Assembly: GCA_019359235.1 (NCBI GenBank)
Contig: JAHHHT010000005.1
Location: forward strand, 289,810 to 353,809
Origin: Oscillatoria princeps RMCB-10
Lineage (GTDB): Bacteria > Cyanobacteriota > Cyanobacteriia > Cyanobacteriales > Oscillatoriaceae
DNA length: 64,000 bases
Reading direction: 5' to 3'
Shown here: positions 51,357-63,700 of the stretch, in pieces
Layout: every line of letters begins with the position of its first letter
Numbering within the stretch: the first letter of the stretch is position 1
Program-made: the position numbers and the translations under genes
The notes under the pieces: model-generated
What the model saw: only the letters and a program-made list of their open reading frames with translations
What the model was told of the DNA's origin: nothing
Database searches by the model: none

Positions 51357-51540
51357 TTCCCCGGCACCAGCCCCCACCGCTGGTGCCCCTCACTCCAATT
51401 TCAGTGGGTTGCTTTATATCCGTCTTCCCGGCAACCGCTGCCGGCTTCTCCCAAATTCAACCCGCAGAATGTTTTCACCCCGCTGCTTTTAGTGTAAAAT
51501 TATTAAGAATAACACCTCACAGCTGTTTTACCCCCGTCCC

Positions 51541-51600
51541 CTCCTTCCCCTCGTTCCCAGGTTCTGCCTGGGAATGCCGCTTTGGAGGCTCTGCTTCCAA
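51541..51600. repeat. Tandem stem-loop repeat
   Basis: CCCAGGTTCTGCCTGGG and GGAGGCTCTGCTTCC are two short hairpins in a row; the CGTTCCCAGG...CCTGGGAATGC pattern is widespread between cyanobacterial genes. It lies 40 bases before the decayed response-regulator gene. 51357-51540 has no other feature. Confidence 0.65.
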
Positions 51601-51638
51601 GGGGCAGCACCTTGGGTTATTTAACTGAACTCATACTT

Positions 51639-52061
51639 ATGATTGAGGGCAGCGATCGAGATTTTCCAGCTGTGCGGACAATCAGCAAATCCTCCATAAC
51701 TATACCGCTTTATCGCTGCACAGAGGAGATGAGGCTTTAGACTTGCTTTACCGCACCGGCGAATACACTGACCCCAAAACAGCGCCCCGCCCCTCACTCA
51801 TCCCGATCCCACTCAACAGGCCGGTTCCCGGCAAACAAGAGGTCATCTTTGGAAATCACTCAAGATGACAGCCTCAAAATCATTCCCGTGCCGGTCTTCA
51901 CCACATCCGCCAATCCCAAGGATATTGAAACCTGTTACAGGAATGGTGCCAACGGCTACATCGTCAAACCCCATCGATTTAGATAAACTGAGAAAAACAG
52001 TCCGGCTTTTAATAGACTACTGGTTTGAAGCGGTTATTCTCCCCCACGAGGTAAAAAGATA
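51639..52061 (+). pseudogene. Decayed Rcp1-type response regulator
   Basis: Successive frames encode SDRDFPAVRTISKSSITIPLYRC, then [22 protein letters not shown], then [20 protein letters not shown] and [21 protein letters not shown], then [19 protein letters not shown]. These are ordered pieces of an Rcp1-like single-domain response regulator, with frameshifts near 51725, 51855 and 51975. The phospho-acceptor segment reads LIPIPLNRP where LILLDLNLP is expected, so the Asp is lost. Its end abuts the hybrid kinase remnant that follows, the usual Rcp-kinase order. Confidence 0.8.
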
Positions 52062-53102
52062 ATGGCTGACCGGCACCGGAAAATTCTCATTATAGATGAC
52101 AGCCCGGAAGACCGGGCGACCTACCGGCGATACCTGCTGCAAGATTCCAAATACACCTATACCGTTGTGGAGGAGGATTCTGGCAAAAGGGGGCTGGAAC
52201 TGTGCGATCAGCCGGATCTGGATGTTGTTTTGCTGGATTTACGGCTGCCAGATTTAGATGGCTTCGAGTTCCTGTCGGAGTTGAGAGCTCAGCCCGACAA
52301 AAATACCCCGCCGGTGGTGATGCTGACAGGTCAGGGAAATGAGTCAGTTGCTGTGGCTGCCATGAAAAGCGGAGCCACGGACTATCCAGTCAAAGGAAAG
52401 ACTTCCCCTGAGAATTTCCGCCACGCCAGACACAGTGCTATAGAAAATTCTCATCGAGTGTGTCAGCGCCGCAGCTTGCCTGAACAGCCGAATAACTCAA
52501 AAGGAACAGATTGGCAAGCGCCTGCTGGAACTGCAGCCGGCTGTCCGGCAAACAGGGCTTTTTGAGGAATGCTGCCGAGTGGTGGAAACCGGCTCCCCAC
52601 TTGTCAAAGAATCGGCGATTTGCCCGGACGCTGACAGCCTGCAGTGCCAGAGCCGATTTTACGACGTCCGCGCTGCCAAACAGGGTGAGGGTTTGGCTGT
52701 CTGCTGGCGCGACATCCCCGGGCGCGTGCTTGCAGAGCGAGCGCTGCGGGAAACGACCGAATTGCTGCAACCGCTGGTTCAAGCTTCGCCTATCGTCATC
52801 GTGGCGATCGATACCGGGCGCAACGCACACCGGGCATCCAAAATCCCCCAGCGCCCTGCGCCCAAATCCAGGTAGCCGACACCGGCATCGGAATCAGCCC
52901 TGACTTTTTGCCCTACGTCTTCGAGCGTTTCCGCCAAGCTGAAGGCATCACCCAGCACGGTGGCTTAGGGCTGGGGCTAGCCATCGTCCGCCACCTCGTA
53001 GAACTCCACGGCGGTACTGTCTGCGTGGAAAGCCCCGGACTCGGGCAGGGGGCGACCTTTACCGCCAAACTCCCATTACATAACTATTCAACCGTATTAT
53101 AA
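52062..53102 (+). pseudogene. Decayed hybrid sensor kinase (REC-PAS-HATPase remains)
   Basis: The first 125 codons form an intact receiver (ILIIDDSPEDRA, Asp in VVLLDLRLPDLDGFEF, Lys in YPVKGK). The frame then breaks into nonsense ending at 52565. In another frame the lost sequence is still readable: GKRLLELQPAVRQTGLFEECCRVVETG, then [17 protein letters not shown] and a PAS start ([14 protein letters not shown]). HisKA is missing. [25 protein letters not shown] and [20 protein letters not shown] are the end of a HATPase domain. With the Rcp-like remnant upstream this is a dead two-component operon; the receiver alone could still be made. Confidence 0.8.
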
Positions 53103-53218
53103 AAATCTTCATCCAGCCACTATCTATCCTGACAGAACTTATAGATTTCCAAATCTTCTAATATCCGCCTAAAAAATTAGGCTATATCTTGGCGGTCTTG
53201 GCGTCTTGGCGGTTCCAA

Positions 53219-54553
53219 TCACAAACTGCATTTTACAAGCCGTTCCGCCAGAAAACTCCACAAACGCCCCCGGCGTCCCCAAGTTGGAAAATGGCCTTCG
53301 GGAGCTGCAGCGTTGAAAGAGAGTTCAGAGTAAGGCAGCCAAGTGCTGGCGCGACGCCACCCGACGAGATCGCCAAACTCCTCGTAATTTTTTTCAACCT
53401 GTTTCCAGATGCGCTTTTGCACACTAAAACCGAAACGCCCCTTGCTGTATTCTACCCAGAGAGAGTCAATAGTGCGCAAGTCGCGACAGGGAAATTTTTT
53501 AACATCTTCTAGATCCAGCCGGCCTTCTTTTTCGCGACCGGCAACTTGAAGCATGAGAGACGCCGTTTCCATATCGGCGTCTTCCCAGTTGCCGGTGGCG
53601 AGCGAGTCGCGCAACTTGCTGTAATCCATTCCCACTGCAGAAGTCCAGCGAGGGGTTTCTGGAGGGGGTTGTGGGGGAGTGGATTCAGGAGCCGGTGGGG
53701 GCGCAATCAGAGAGGGAGCGGAGCTATCCGCATCCAAGAGTTTTAACCACTCTACCACAGACAGGGGGCGATTTTCTGGCTCCAGAGCCAAACCCAGGAG
53801 GAGAGCCTCGTTCAGCCGGTCGCTGAGGAGCGGGTTGAGCTCTTTGGGCGGGATTAAAGAGTCAGTTTTGTGTTTGACAGTGCTGCGATCTCGAGAAGGG
53901 GCATATTCAGGAACCTTAGCAGTGACCATAGCGTAAAGCGTAGCAGCCAAACCATAAACATCAGTATAAGCGCCGCGAATCGCTCGCCGGTCGTACTGCT
54001 CAATAGGCGCAAAGCCATCGGAGAAATACAGAGTGTGGATTTGGGTGAGATTTGGGGTAAACTCGCGAGCGATACCAAAATCAATCAAAACAGCTTCAAC
54101 TTTATCTTTCCGCAACAGGATGTTGAGCGGTTTGATATCTCGGTGCAAAAATCCCTGCTTGTGAACTGCAGTGAGAGCGTCCCCAATTTGGCGGGTGTAG
54201 AGGAGAGCTTCAGACAGCGGTAAAGCGCCCCGGGTTTCAATGCGGGTTGCCAAATCCGTGCCGTCAATGTACTCCATCACTATGCACCAGAAAGACTCCT
54301 CGCAGATTAACTCATCGACCCGCACGATATGAGGGTGGCTGCATTTTGCCAGACGCAGCGCCTCATTGAGGAAATCCTGCTGAACTTTGGCGAAGTCCCG
54401 GCGCTGCCGCACTTCATCATTGAGAGTTTTGATAACGGTTAAATTGCCGGCGGTTTCTCTGGCAAGATAGGTGATGCCAAAGCTGCCTTCTCTTATCTTT
54501 TTTTCGATGATGTACTTGCCGTTTTGCAAGACGTGTCCCGCTGGCCAAACCAT
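53219..54553 (-). CDS. Serine/threonine kinase with GUN4 domain
   Basis: A 444-residue protein. The kinase domain (about 12-275) has the glycine loop IREGSFGITYLA, catalytic Lys about 42 (VIKTL), HRDIKPLNILL (about 137), DFGIA (about 157) and AYTDVYGLAATLYAMVT. A Pro/Ser linker (about 285-308) leads to a GUN4 domain (about 310-444): MDYSKLRDSLATGNWEDADMETASLMLQVAGRE, FPCRDLRTIDSLWVEYSKGRFGFSVQKRIW, and ASTWLPYSELSFNAAAPEGHFP. GUN4 domains bind porphyrins, so kinase activity may respond to tetrapyrroles. Cytoplasmic, no membrane helix. Such fusions are known in cyanobacteria; targets are unknown. It stands between a dead two-component operon and the giant repeat gene. Confidence 0.92.
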   Translation of the reverse strand: MVWPAGHVLQNGKYIIEKKIREGSFGITYLARETAGNLTVIKTLNDEVRQRRDFAKVQQDFLNEALRLAKCSHPHIVRVDELICEESFWCIVMEYIDGTDLATRIETRGALPLSEALLYTRQIGDALTAVHKQGFLHRDIKPLNILLRKDKVEAVLIDFGIAREFTPNLTQIHTLYFSDGFAPIEQYDRRAIRGAYTDVYGLAATLYAMVTAKVPEYAPSRDRSTVKHKTDSLIPPKELNPLLSDRLNEALLLGLALEPENRPLSVVEWLKLLDADSSAPSLIAPPPAPESTPPQPPPETPRWTSAVGMDYSKLRDSLATGNWEDADMETASLMLQVAGREKEGRLDLEDVKKFPCRDLRTIDSLWVEYSKGRFGFSVQKRIWKQVEKNYEEFGDLVGWRRASTWLPYSELSFNAAAPEGHFPTWGRRGRLWSFLAERLVKCSL

Positions 54554-54704
54554 TGTTTTCGCTCGCTCGCCAATTTATTTTAACATTTTAAACCGCAGAG
54601 AAACGAAGATGGACGCAGATAGTGCGGGGTTTATCCGCGTTTATCTGCGTCCATCTGCGGTTTTAATTAGGGGTTTCCAGGGGCAGGTCAAGCGCCCAAA
54701 TCTC

Positions 54705-54772
54705 AGAAACCGGGTTTCTTTTGGGTTTCCCTCCTAAAAATTGAGCGGGAGAGGCAGAGAAACCCGGTTTCT
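54705..54772. repeat. Dispersed palindrome pair before the giant gene's 3' end
   Basis: AGAAACCGGGTTTCT (54705-54719) and AGAAACCCGGTTTCT (54758-54772), inverted and 38 bases apart, ten bases past the stop codon of the giant gene. The gap also holds GATGGACGCAGATA / TATCTGCGTCCATC (54609-54655), a second inverted pair. Either could terminate the giant transcript. Confidence 0.8.
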
Positions 54773-54781
54773 TAACCGGCA

Positions 54782-57700
54782 CTATCCGAGGAAGGGGTCA
54801 ACACCGGCTTCCTTGCCCAGACCCACCATGTACTCGAAAGTCTCCTGGTAGGTGATTTCTTCAATCGCAGTGACGCCGTATTGCTGGATGAGTACCTCCG
54901 CGTTAGCGGCTTTGTACTCATCGAAGTCCTGAAGCTTCGAGGAGGGTTTGTAGCCTTTTTCCAAGCCACCGGACAGCATGTAGTCGAGGGTTTCTTTGTT
55001 GCTGACCTGATCGATCGAGGTAGCACTGTACTGCGTGAGCAAGTCGCTGGCGTGGATCTCGCGGTACTCGGCGATGTCAACCGCCTGTGACGGGCTGTTG
55101 CCTTTTTCCAAACCCGCACCGGTCACGAAGTCAAACAGCTCCTTGTTATCGATGTCGCCGTTAGCGTCGATATCGACGGATTGTTTGTCGGCTTCCAGCG
55201 CTTGCGCGTAGGTGGTGCGATACCACTCCAGGTCAACCGCCGGCGAGGTGCTCAGCCCTTGCTCCAGACCTTCATTGAGCATGAAGTCCGCAACCTTTTG
55301 AGGGCTGACGTTGTAAACGCTGTCAGCGCGGTAGTTCAAGGTGATTTCACCTGCTTGGTACTGGCGGTAGAACTCGACATCGACGAACTCGGAGAGGTTC
55401 AGACCTTTGTCCTTGCCTTTGCCGAACATGAAGTCCTTGACCTCGTGTTTGTCGAGCTTGAAGACATCTTTGACGTCAATGCCGAACTCCTTGGCCAGTT
55501 CTTTGGCGTATTTAGCGCTATAGCCGGCGAAATCGATGCCAGACAGTTTGAAGTTGGGATCGAAGTCCTTGCTGTACAGGTGTTTGAGAATATCCTTGCC
55601 GTCGAGCTTGGCTACGTCCTTAACGTCAATCTGGAGGTCGGTGGCCAGTTCCTGCGAGTATTTGACGCGATAGTATTCGTAGTCAACGAACTGGGACAGC
55701 CCGCCGAACTCGAAATCGATGACCAGATCGTCGTCAAGGTTGGCCACTTCCTCAACATTAACGCCGTAGAACTCTGCCAGTTGGGTGGCTTGTGTCTGGC
55801 GCAGGTAAGTGACATCGACGAATTCCAGCGGGTTGATGCCTTGCTTCCAGCCTTCGCTGAAGATGTACTTGATGACTTGGGCGTCGCTGAGGTCGCCTGC
55901 GCCCATGTCGTCGCCGCCGGTGCCGCCTGACATTGTGCCGCCGCCGGTGCCGCCACTCATCGTGTCCGCGCCCGTGTTGCCCGACATGTCGCCGCCGCCG
56001 GTGCCGCCACTCATCGTGTCCGCGCCGGTGTTGCCCGACATGTCGCCGCCGCCGGTGCCGCCTTCGAGTTCATCGCCGCCGGAGCCGCCTTCGAGTTCAT
56101 CGCCGCCGGAGCCGCCTTCAAGTTCGTCGCCGCCGGAGCCGCCTTCGAGTTCGTCGCCGCCGGAGCCGCCTTCGAGTTCGTCGCCGCCGGAGCCGCCTTC
56201 GAGTTCATCGCCGCCGGAGCCGCCTGACATTTCATCGCCGCCGGAGCCGCCTGACATCTCATCGCCGCCGGAGCCGCCTGAGCCGCCAGACATTGTGCCG
56301 CCGCTGCCTTTATAGAAGCTGGCGATATCGTCACCGTGTTTGTCGCGATAGGCTTTGATGTCGATGGCACAAAGTTTACCATCTTCTGGCAATTCACCGC
56401 CGAAGGCGAAATCGACGACTTGCTTGTCGGTGAGATCCTCTACGCTGTCAACACCGTAGAAGGCGACCAGTTCAGCCTCGTAGGTAAAGCGAGTGTAGTG
56501 AATATCCACACTGACCGACTTAGCGGTGAACCAGTCAGCAATCTGCTGGTCAGTAATCGCTGTGACATCGGTGACGTCCGTGTGGAACTTGAGCAGTGCC
56601 GCAGAGTAAGTCTGGCGGTAATACTCGAAGTTGACAAAGCTGGAGGCATCGATACCGAGCGCCAACCCCTCGCCGAGGGCGAACTCTTTGATGTCCTTCT
56701 TGTCGATGTCTTTGACAGTCTTGACCTTGAAGTGGTCTTTGAGCTTCTTGCCGTGCTCCAAGCAGTAGCCATCCACATCCACCGGCGACAGCTGGAAGCC
56801 TTCCACCTCGGAGAGTCCCTTGCTGTACACGAATTCCAGGATCTGGGCTTTGGTCAGCTGTTCGATGGCAATGCCGGTGTAGGTGGCGGTCAGTTCGGTG
56901 GCGTAGCTCGTGCGGATGAAGTCGTAGTCAACTTCCTCCGACAAGCCACCGAACTCGAAGTCGAGCACCAGACTGACGCTGAGGTTGGCAACTTCCTCAA
57001 CCGTGATGCCGTAGAACTCGGCCAGTTTGTCGGCTTTTTTGGCCTTGATGTCGTCAATTTCGGCTTCCCCGACGAAATCGGCAGGGTTGATGCCGTCTTT
57101 CCAGCCTTTGTCGAAGGCGAACTTGAGGATGTCCTTGTCCTTGAGCTTGGCAACCTTGTCCACGCCGTAGAATTCCGCCAGTGCGTCAGCGTTTGCTTCG
57201 GCATAAGCCTCGGCGTCAAAGGACGACACCGACACCTGCAAGCCCAGTTCTGGCAAGCCGGTGCTGTAGACAAAATCGAGAATCTGCCAGTCGGCAATCT
57301 GGTCGATGGCCACTCCTTGGTAGAAAGCGGTCAGTTCATCGGCTTTGCTAGAGCGGATGAGATCGTAGTCCACAACCTCGGACAAGCCGCCGAACTGGTA
57401 GTCGAGGATGAGCGCCGCGCTGAGGGTGGTGACTTGCTCAACGGTAATCTGATAGTGTTCGGCGAGCGCCTGCTGGTTGACAGAGCGATAGTATTCCAGA
57501 TCGACCACGAACTCGGACGGGTTGATACCGATTTCCCAGCCTTTGCCGAACATGAACTTGATGACGTCTTTGTCTTTCAGGTTTTTGACATCAACGTCTG
57601 CGCCGTCGCCGGTGCCGCCAGACATGTCATCGCCGCCGGTGCCGCCACTGATGGTGTCAGAGCCGGTGTTGCCAGACATGTCACCGCCGCCGGTGCCGCC

Positions 57701-60700
57701 ACTCATGGTGTCACCCGAGCCGGTGCCGCCACTCATGGTGTCACCCGAGCCGGTGCCGCCGGTCATCGTATCAGCGCCGGTGCCGCCGGTCATCGTATCA
57801 GCGCCGGTGCCGCCGGTCATCGTATCAGCGCCGGTGCCGCCGGTCATGGTGTCAGAGCCGGTCATCGTGTCAGAGCCGGTGCCGCCGGTCATCGTGTCAC
57901 CTGAGCCGGTGCCGCCGGCCATTGTGTCAGAGCCGGTGCCGCCTTCGAGATCGTCGCCGCCGGTGCCGCCATCGAGATCGTCGCCGCCGCTTCCGCCTTC
58001 GAGATCGTCGCCGCCGCTTCCGCCGCTTCCGCCGCTCATCGTACCAGAGCCGGTGCCGCCGGTGCCTTTATGGAACTTGGCCAGCTCTTTGCCGTGTTTC
58101 TCGCGATAAGCGTCAACGTCAATCGCGGAAAACTTAGCATCCGCTCCCAACTGCTCGCTCAACACGAAGTTGAGGATCTGCTTGTTGGAGATTTCTTCCA
58201 CAGTGGCTGCGCCGGACAGTTGGATCAGCTCTGCGCTGTACTTAAAGCGACAGTAGTCAAAATCGACACTCGCCGCCTTGTGGCTGTACCAGTCCATCAC
58301 CTCCTCGTCTGTTACCGCTGCGATGTCGGTCGCTTCATAGGCGCTCAGCAGTGCGGCGGAGTAGGTTTGGCGCAAGTAGGTGACAGAAACGAAGGCGGAC
58401 ACATCCAGCCCGATCTCCAAGCCTTCGCCGAAGGCGAAATCTTCGATATCCTTCTTGTCGAGCTTTTTGAGATCCTTGACATCCTTGAGCTTGAAGTGGC
58501 CCAGCAGCTTGTCCGCGTTGGCTTCGCTGTAGCCATCAATATCAATTGCCGACAGCTTGAAGTCCGCAACCGCTAACCCCTGGTTGTAGACGAATTCGAG
58601 GATCTGGACTTTGGTGAGCTGTTCGACAGCGACGCCGGTGTAGGTGGCGGTCAGTTGCGTCGCGTAGGTCGTGCGGATGAACTCGTAGTCAACTTCCTTG
58701 GACAAGCCGCCGTACTGGAAGTCGAGCACCAGACTGGCGCTGAGGTTGGCGACTTGCGAAGCCTCAATGCCAAAGTATTCGGCGAGTTTGTCGGCTTTGC
58801 TGGCCTTAATGCCGTCGATCTCGGCAGCATCGACGAAATCGGAGGGTTTGATGCCTTTTTTCCACCCTTCGCCAAACATGAACTTCTCGATGTCCTTGTC
58901 CTTGAGCTTGGCGACGTCATCCACGCCATAGAATTCCACCAGTGCGGCGGAGTTGCTGGAGGCATAGGTGTCGAAGTCAACCGCCGAGAGTTTGAACTCT
59001 TCAACCGTTATCCCTTGGGTGTAGACATAATCGAGAACTTGCCAGTCAGCGATCTGTTCGATGGCTACGCCGAAGGTTTCGGTCAGATCCGTCGCGTATG
59101 TGGTGCGGATGTAGTCGTAGTCAACAGCCTCGGACAAACCGCCGAACTGGAAGTCGAGGATCACAGCGGCGCTGAGGTTGGCCACTTCCTCAACCGCAAT
59201 GCCATAGTGTTCGGCGAGTTGCGCCTGGAACTGAACGCGGAAGTATTCGATATCAACCGCGAATTCCGACGGGTTGATTCCTTGCTCCAACCCTTTGCCA
59301 AACATGAACTCGCGCAGTTGCTCGTGGGTCAGGCTGGCTACGTCGAATTCGGCACCACCGGCTAAGGTGTCCGCACCGCCGGCTAAGGTGTCCGCACCGC
59401 CGGCTAAGGTGTCCGCACCGCCGGCCAAGGTGTCCGAGCCACCGGCTAAGGTGTCCTCACCACCGGCTAAGGTGTCCGAGCCACCGGCCAAGGTGTCCGA
59501 GCCACCGGCCAAGCTGTCCTCACCACCGGCTAAGGTGTCCGAGCCACCGGCCAAGGTGTCCGAGCCGGCTAAGGTGTCTTCACCGCCGGTCAAGGTGTCC
59601 TCACCGCCGGTCAAGGTGTCCTCACCGGCCAAGGTGTCCTCACCGGCCAAGGTGTCATCACCGCCGGTCAAGGTGTCCTCACCGGCCAAGGTGTCCTCAC
59701 CGGCCAAGGTGTCATCACCGCCGGTCAAGGTGTCCTCACCGGTCAAGGTGTCCTCACCGGCCAAGGTGTCCTCACCGGCCAAGGTGTCATCACCACCGGC
59801 AACCGTGTCATCACCGCCGGCCAAGGTGTCATCACCGCCGGCACCCGCAGCCCCGCCAAAGAAGCTGGCCAATTCTGCGGCGAATTGCTCGCGATAAGCC
59901 TCGTAGTCAATCGGGGACACGATAGCGTCCGCGCCCAACTGATCGCTCAGCGCCAAATCGAGGATCTGCTTGTTGGAGATTTCTGCGACAGTAGCAGCGC
60001 CGGATAATTCAATCAGCTTTTCGCTGTACTTAAAGCGACAGTAGTCAAAATCGACACTCGCCGCCTTGTCGCTGTACCACGTCTTCACCTGATCGTCTGT
60101 TACCGCTGCAATGTCGGTCGCTTGATAGGCGCTCAGCAGTGCGGCGGAGTATTCCTGGCGCAAATAGGCCACAGAGACGAACGCGGACACATCCACGCCC
60201 AGTTTTAAGCCCTCGCCGAAGGCGAAATCTTCGATATCCTTCTTGTCGAGCTTCTTGAGATCCTTGACATCCTTGAGCTTGAAGTGACCCAGCAGCTTGT
60301 CGGCGTTGGTTTCGCTGTAGGCATCAATATCGACAGACGACAGCTGGAAGCCTTCAACAGAGATGCCCTTGCTGTAGACGTAATCCAGAATCTGGACTTT
60401 GGTGAGCTGTTCGACAGTGACGCCGGTGTAGGTGGCGGTCAGTTCCGTCGCGTAAATCTTGCGGATGAAGTCGTAGTCAACTTCCTTGGACAAGCCACCG
60501 AACTGGAAGTCGAGCACCAGACTGACGCTGAGGTTAGCGACTTGCGCAGCGTCAATGCCGAAGTATTCGGCGAGTTTGTCGGCTTTTTTGACCTTAATGT
60601 CCTCGATCTCGGCTTCCGCGACGAAATCAGAGGGGTTGATGCCATCTTTCCAGCCTTTGTCAACGGCGAACTTGAGGATGTCCTTCTGCTTGAGTTTGCC

Positions 60701-63700
60701 GGCATCATCCACGCCATAGAATTCCACCAGTGCGGCGGAGTTGGCTGAGGCGTAGGCGTCCACATCAAAGGAAGTCACCTGCAAGCCTTGCTCGGGAACG
60801 CCCTCGGTGTAGACATAATCGAGAATTTGCCAGTCGGCGATCTGGTCGATAGCAACGCCGTAGGTTTCGGTCAGTTGCGTCGCGTAGGTCGTGCGGAGGT
60901 GGTCGTAGTCAATCTCTTGGGACAGCCCGCCGTACTGGAAGTCCAGCACCACACTGACGCTGAGGTTAGCGACTCCCTCAACCGCAATGCCAAAGTGTTC
61001 CGCGATTTGGCTGGCTTTGCCGGTCTTAATGGCGTCGATTTCGGCAGCATCGACGAAATCGGACGGTTTGATGCCGTCTTTCCAGCCTTTACCGAACATG
61101 AACTCGCGGATCTGCTCGTCGCCGATTTCTGTCACCTTGGTGACGCCGAAGTATTCGGTCAAGTCGGCGGCGTATTGCTGGCGATAGCTGGCGAAGTCGA
61201 TGGGAGACAGCTTGACTTCTGGCTTCCACCCCGCGCCCAAGGCGTAGGTCCCGATCTGCTCGTCGCTGATTTCCGCGACATCTTGAACACTGAAGAATGT
61301 CTTCAGGGTTTCGGCGTTCGTCTGGCGGTAGTATTCGTAGTCGATTGACAGGGTTGCGCCGCCGAAGAAGAAATGGGCAATCTGCTCGTCCGTGACTTCT
61401 TCGATGGTGGCTGCGCCGAAGAAGCTCTGCAGTGCGGCGGAGAAGCTGGTGCGGTAGTAATCGACTTGCACGTGGGCGGTCAAATCGATGCCCTCTTTCA
61501 CTCCTTCGCCCAGCATGAAGTCTTTGATCTGCTGCTGGCTGAGTTTGGCAACGTCGTCAACTTCGTAGAATTCCTTCAGTGCGTCGGCGTTGGCTTCGCC
61601 GTAGCCTTTGAAGTCCAGCGGGGACAGTTTCAGCTTTTTGTCTGCGCCCTTGTCCAGCATGTAGGACTGCACCTGCTCGTCGGTGATATCGGCGAGCCCT
61701 TCAGCTGCGACTCCATAGAACTGTGCCAGTTCTGCGGCGTAGGTAGCGCGGAAGAAGGCGACATCCAAGACGGGAAGCTTAACCGCAACCGCACTTTCGG
61801 CGACTTGTTCGTCGCTGAGTTCGTCAACGGATTCGATGTTGTAGTGAGCCGCCAGTTCGTCGCCGTGAACCGACTGATAGTAGCCGACGCTGACAGCCGG
61901 TGAGGGGTTCAGCCCTTCTTGCAAGCCGGTGGTGGTTATGTAATCGAGGATCTGCTGAGCGCTTAAGTCTGCGACCGAGGCTACGCCGAAGTGGGCGATC
62001 AGTTCCTCGGAGTGGGCGGCTTTAATGAAGTCGAAGCTGACCGCCGGTGACAGGCTCAACCCTTCTTTCAGAGCGACACCGCTCACGAAGGTCAAAATCT
62101 GCTGGTTGCTCAGATCCGCAACGGATTCAACTTCAACGCCTTGAGCTTGATAGAAGCTCAGTATTTCCTCGGAATAGGTGGCTTTAACGTAGTTCAAGTT
62201 TACGAACTGTGACGGGTTCACCCCTTGTTCGATACCGTCACAGGTGACAAAATCGAAAATCTGCTTGAAGCTCAGGTCATCAACTTTTTCAACTTGCACT
62301 CCCAGAGCTTGATAGAAGCTGAGAATTTGCTCGGAGTAGGTTTGTTTAATGTAGTTGATGTCCAGAACCGCAGAGGGCTTCATCCCTTCGTCGAGACCGG
62401 CTTCGGTCACGAAGTCGAAAATCTGCTGGAAGTTCAGCTCATCCACAGAGGCTACGCCGAAGTAGCTGGTGAGTTCCGCAGAGAAGGTGGCTTTGATGTA
62501 GTTGAGGTCAACCAGCGGCGACGGGTTCACCCCTTGTTCCATGCCGGCGCTGTTGAGGAACGCGAAAATCTGCTGGAAGTTCAGTTCCGCAACCGATGTA
62601 ATTTCAAGTCCCTGCGCTTGGAAGAAGCTGAGGATTTCCTGGGAGTGGGTGGCTTTGACGTAGCTTAAGTCAATCACCGACGACGGGTTCAGCCCTTGCT
62701 CCAGACCGGCTCCGTTGAGAAACTCGAAAATCTGCTCGTTGCTCAGTTCCTCGACGGATGCAGCTTGAACGCCAATGGATTGATAGAAGCTGATAATTTC
62801 CTCAGCGTAGCTCGCCTTAAAGTAGGTTAAGTCAACCCCGGGCGACGGATTCAACCCTTGTTTGACGCCTTCACCTTGTATGAAGTCGAGAATCTGCTTG
62901 AAGCTCAGCTCATCAACGGATTCAACTTCAACGCCAACGGACTGATAGTAGGTGAGGATTTCCTCGGAGTAGGTTTCTTTTACGTAGTTGAAGCTGACCA
63001 CCGGCGACGGGTTCACGCCTTCTTCGAGACCGGCGTCACTCAGGTACTGGAGAATCTGAGCGCTGGTGAGTTCGGCAACGGATGCCACTTCAACGCCTAG
63101 CTGCTGGTAGTAGCTGAGGATTTCCGCCGATTGGGTGGCTTTAACGTAACTCAGGTTCACCACCGGCGACGGAGAAGTCACTTGTTCGAGCCCTTCCCCA
63201 TTGACAAACGCCAAAACTTGTGAGTTAGTCAGGTCGGCGACAGAGGTAACGCCGTACTGGGCTGTCAGTTCCGCCGAGTAGGTGGCTTTGATGTAGTTCA
63301 AGTTCACCACCGGCGACGGATTCGTCACTTGCTCTATCCCAGAGCCGTTGACAAACGCCAAAATTTGTGCGTTAGTTAGCTCTGCTACAGAGGTAACGCC
63401 GTACTGAGCAATCAGTTGCGCCGAGTAGGTGGCTGCAATGTAGCTCAAGTTCACCGCCGGTGCGGGAGTGTCCACTTCTTCAAGCCCTGCACCGTTGACA
63501 AACGCCAAAATTTGTGCGTTAGTTAGCTCTGCTACAGAGGTAACGCCGTACTGAGCAATCAGTTGCGCCGAGTAGGTGGCTGCAATGTAGCTCAAGTTCA
63601 CCGCCGGTGCGGGAGTGTCCACTTCTTCGAGCCCTGCGCCGTTGACAAACCCCAAAATCTGTGCGTTGGTCAGTTTGTCCACAGAGTCTACTTTGTACTC

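Noticed and set aside
56336..57904. Long plus-strand frames opposite the giant gene (also 55181-55930, 59274-59897, 60284-61903)
   Set aside because: They arise from repeat DNA of the giant gene; their Val/Ser/Pro repeats copy its periodicity and none has a ribosome-binding site.
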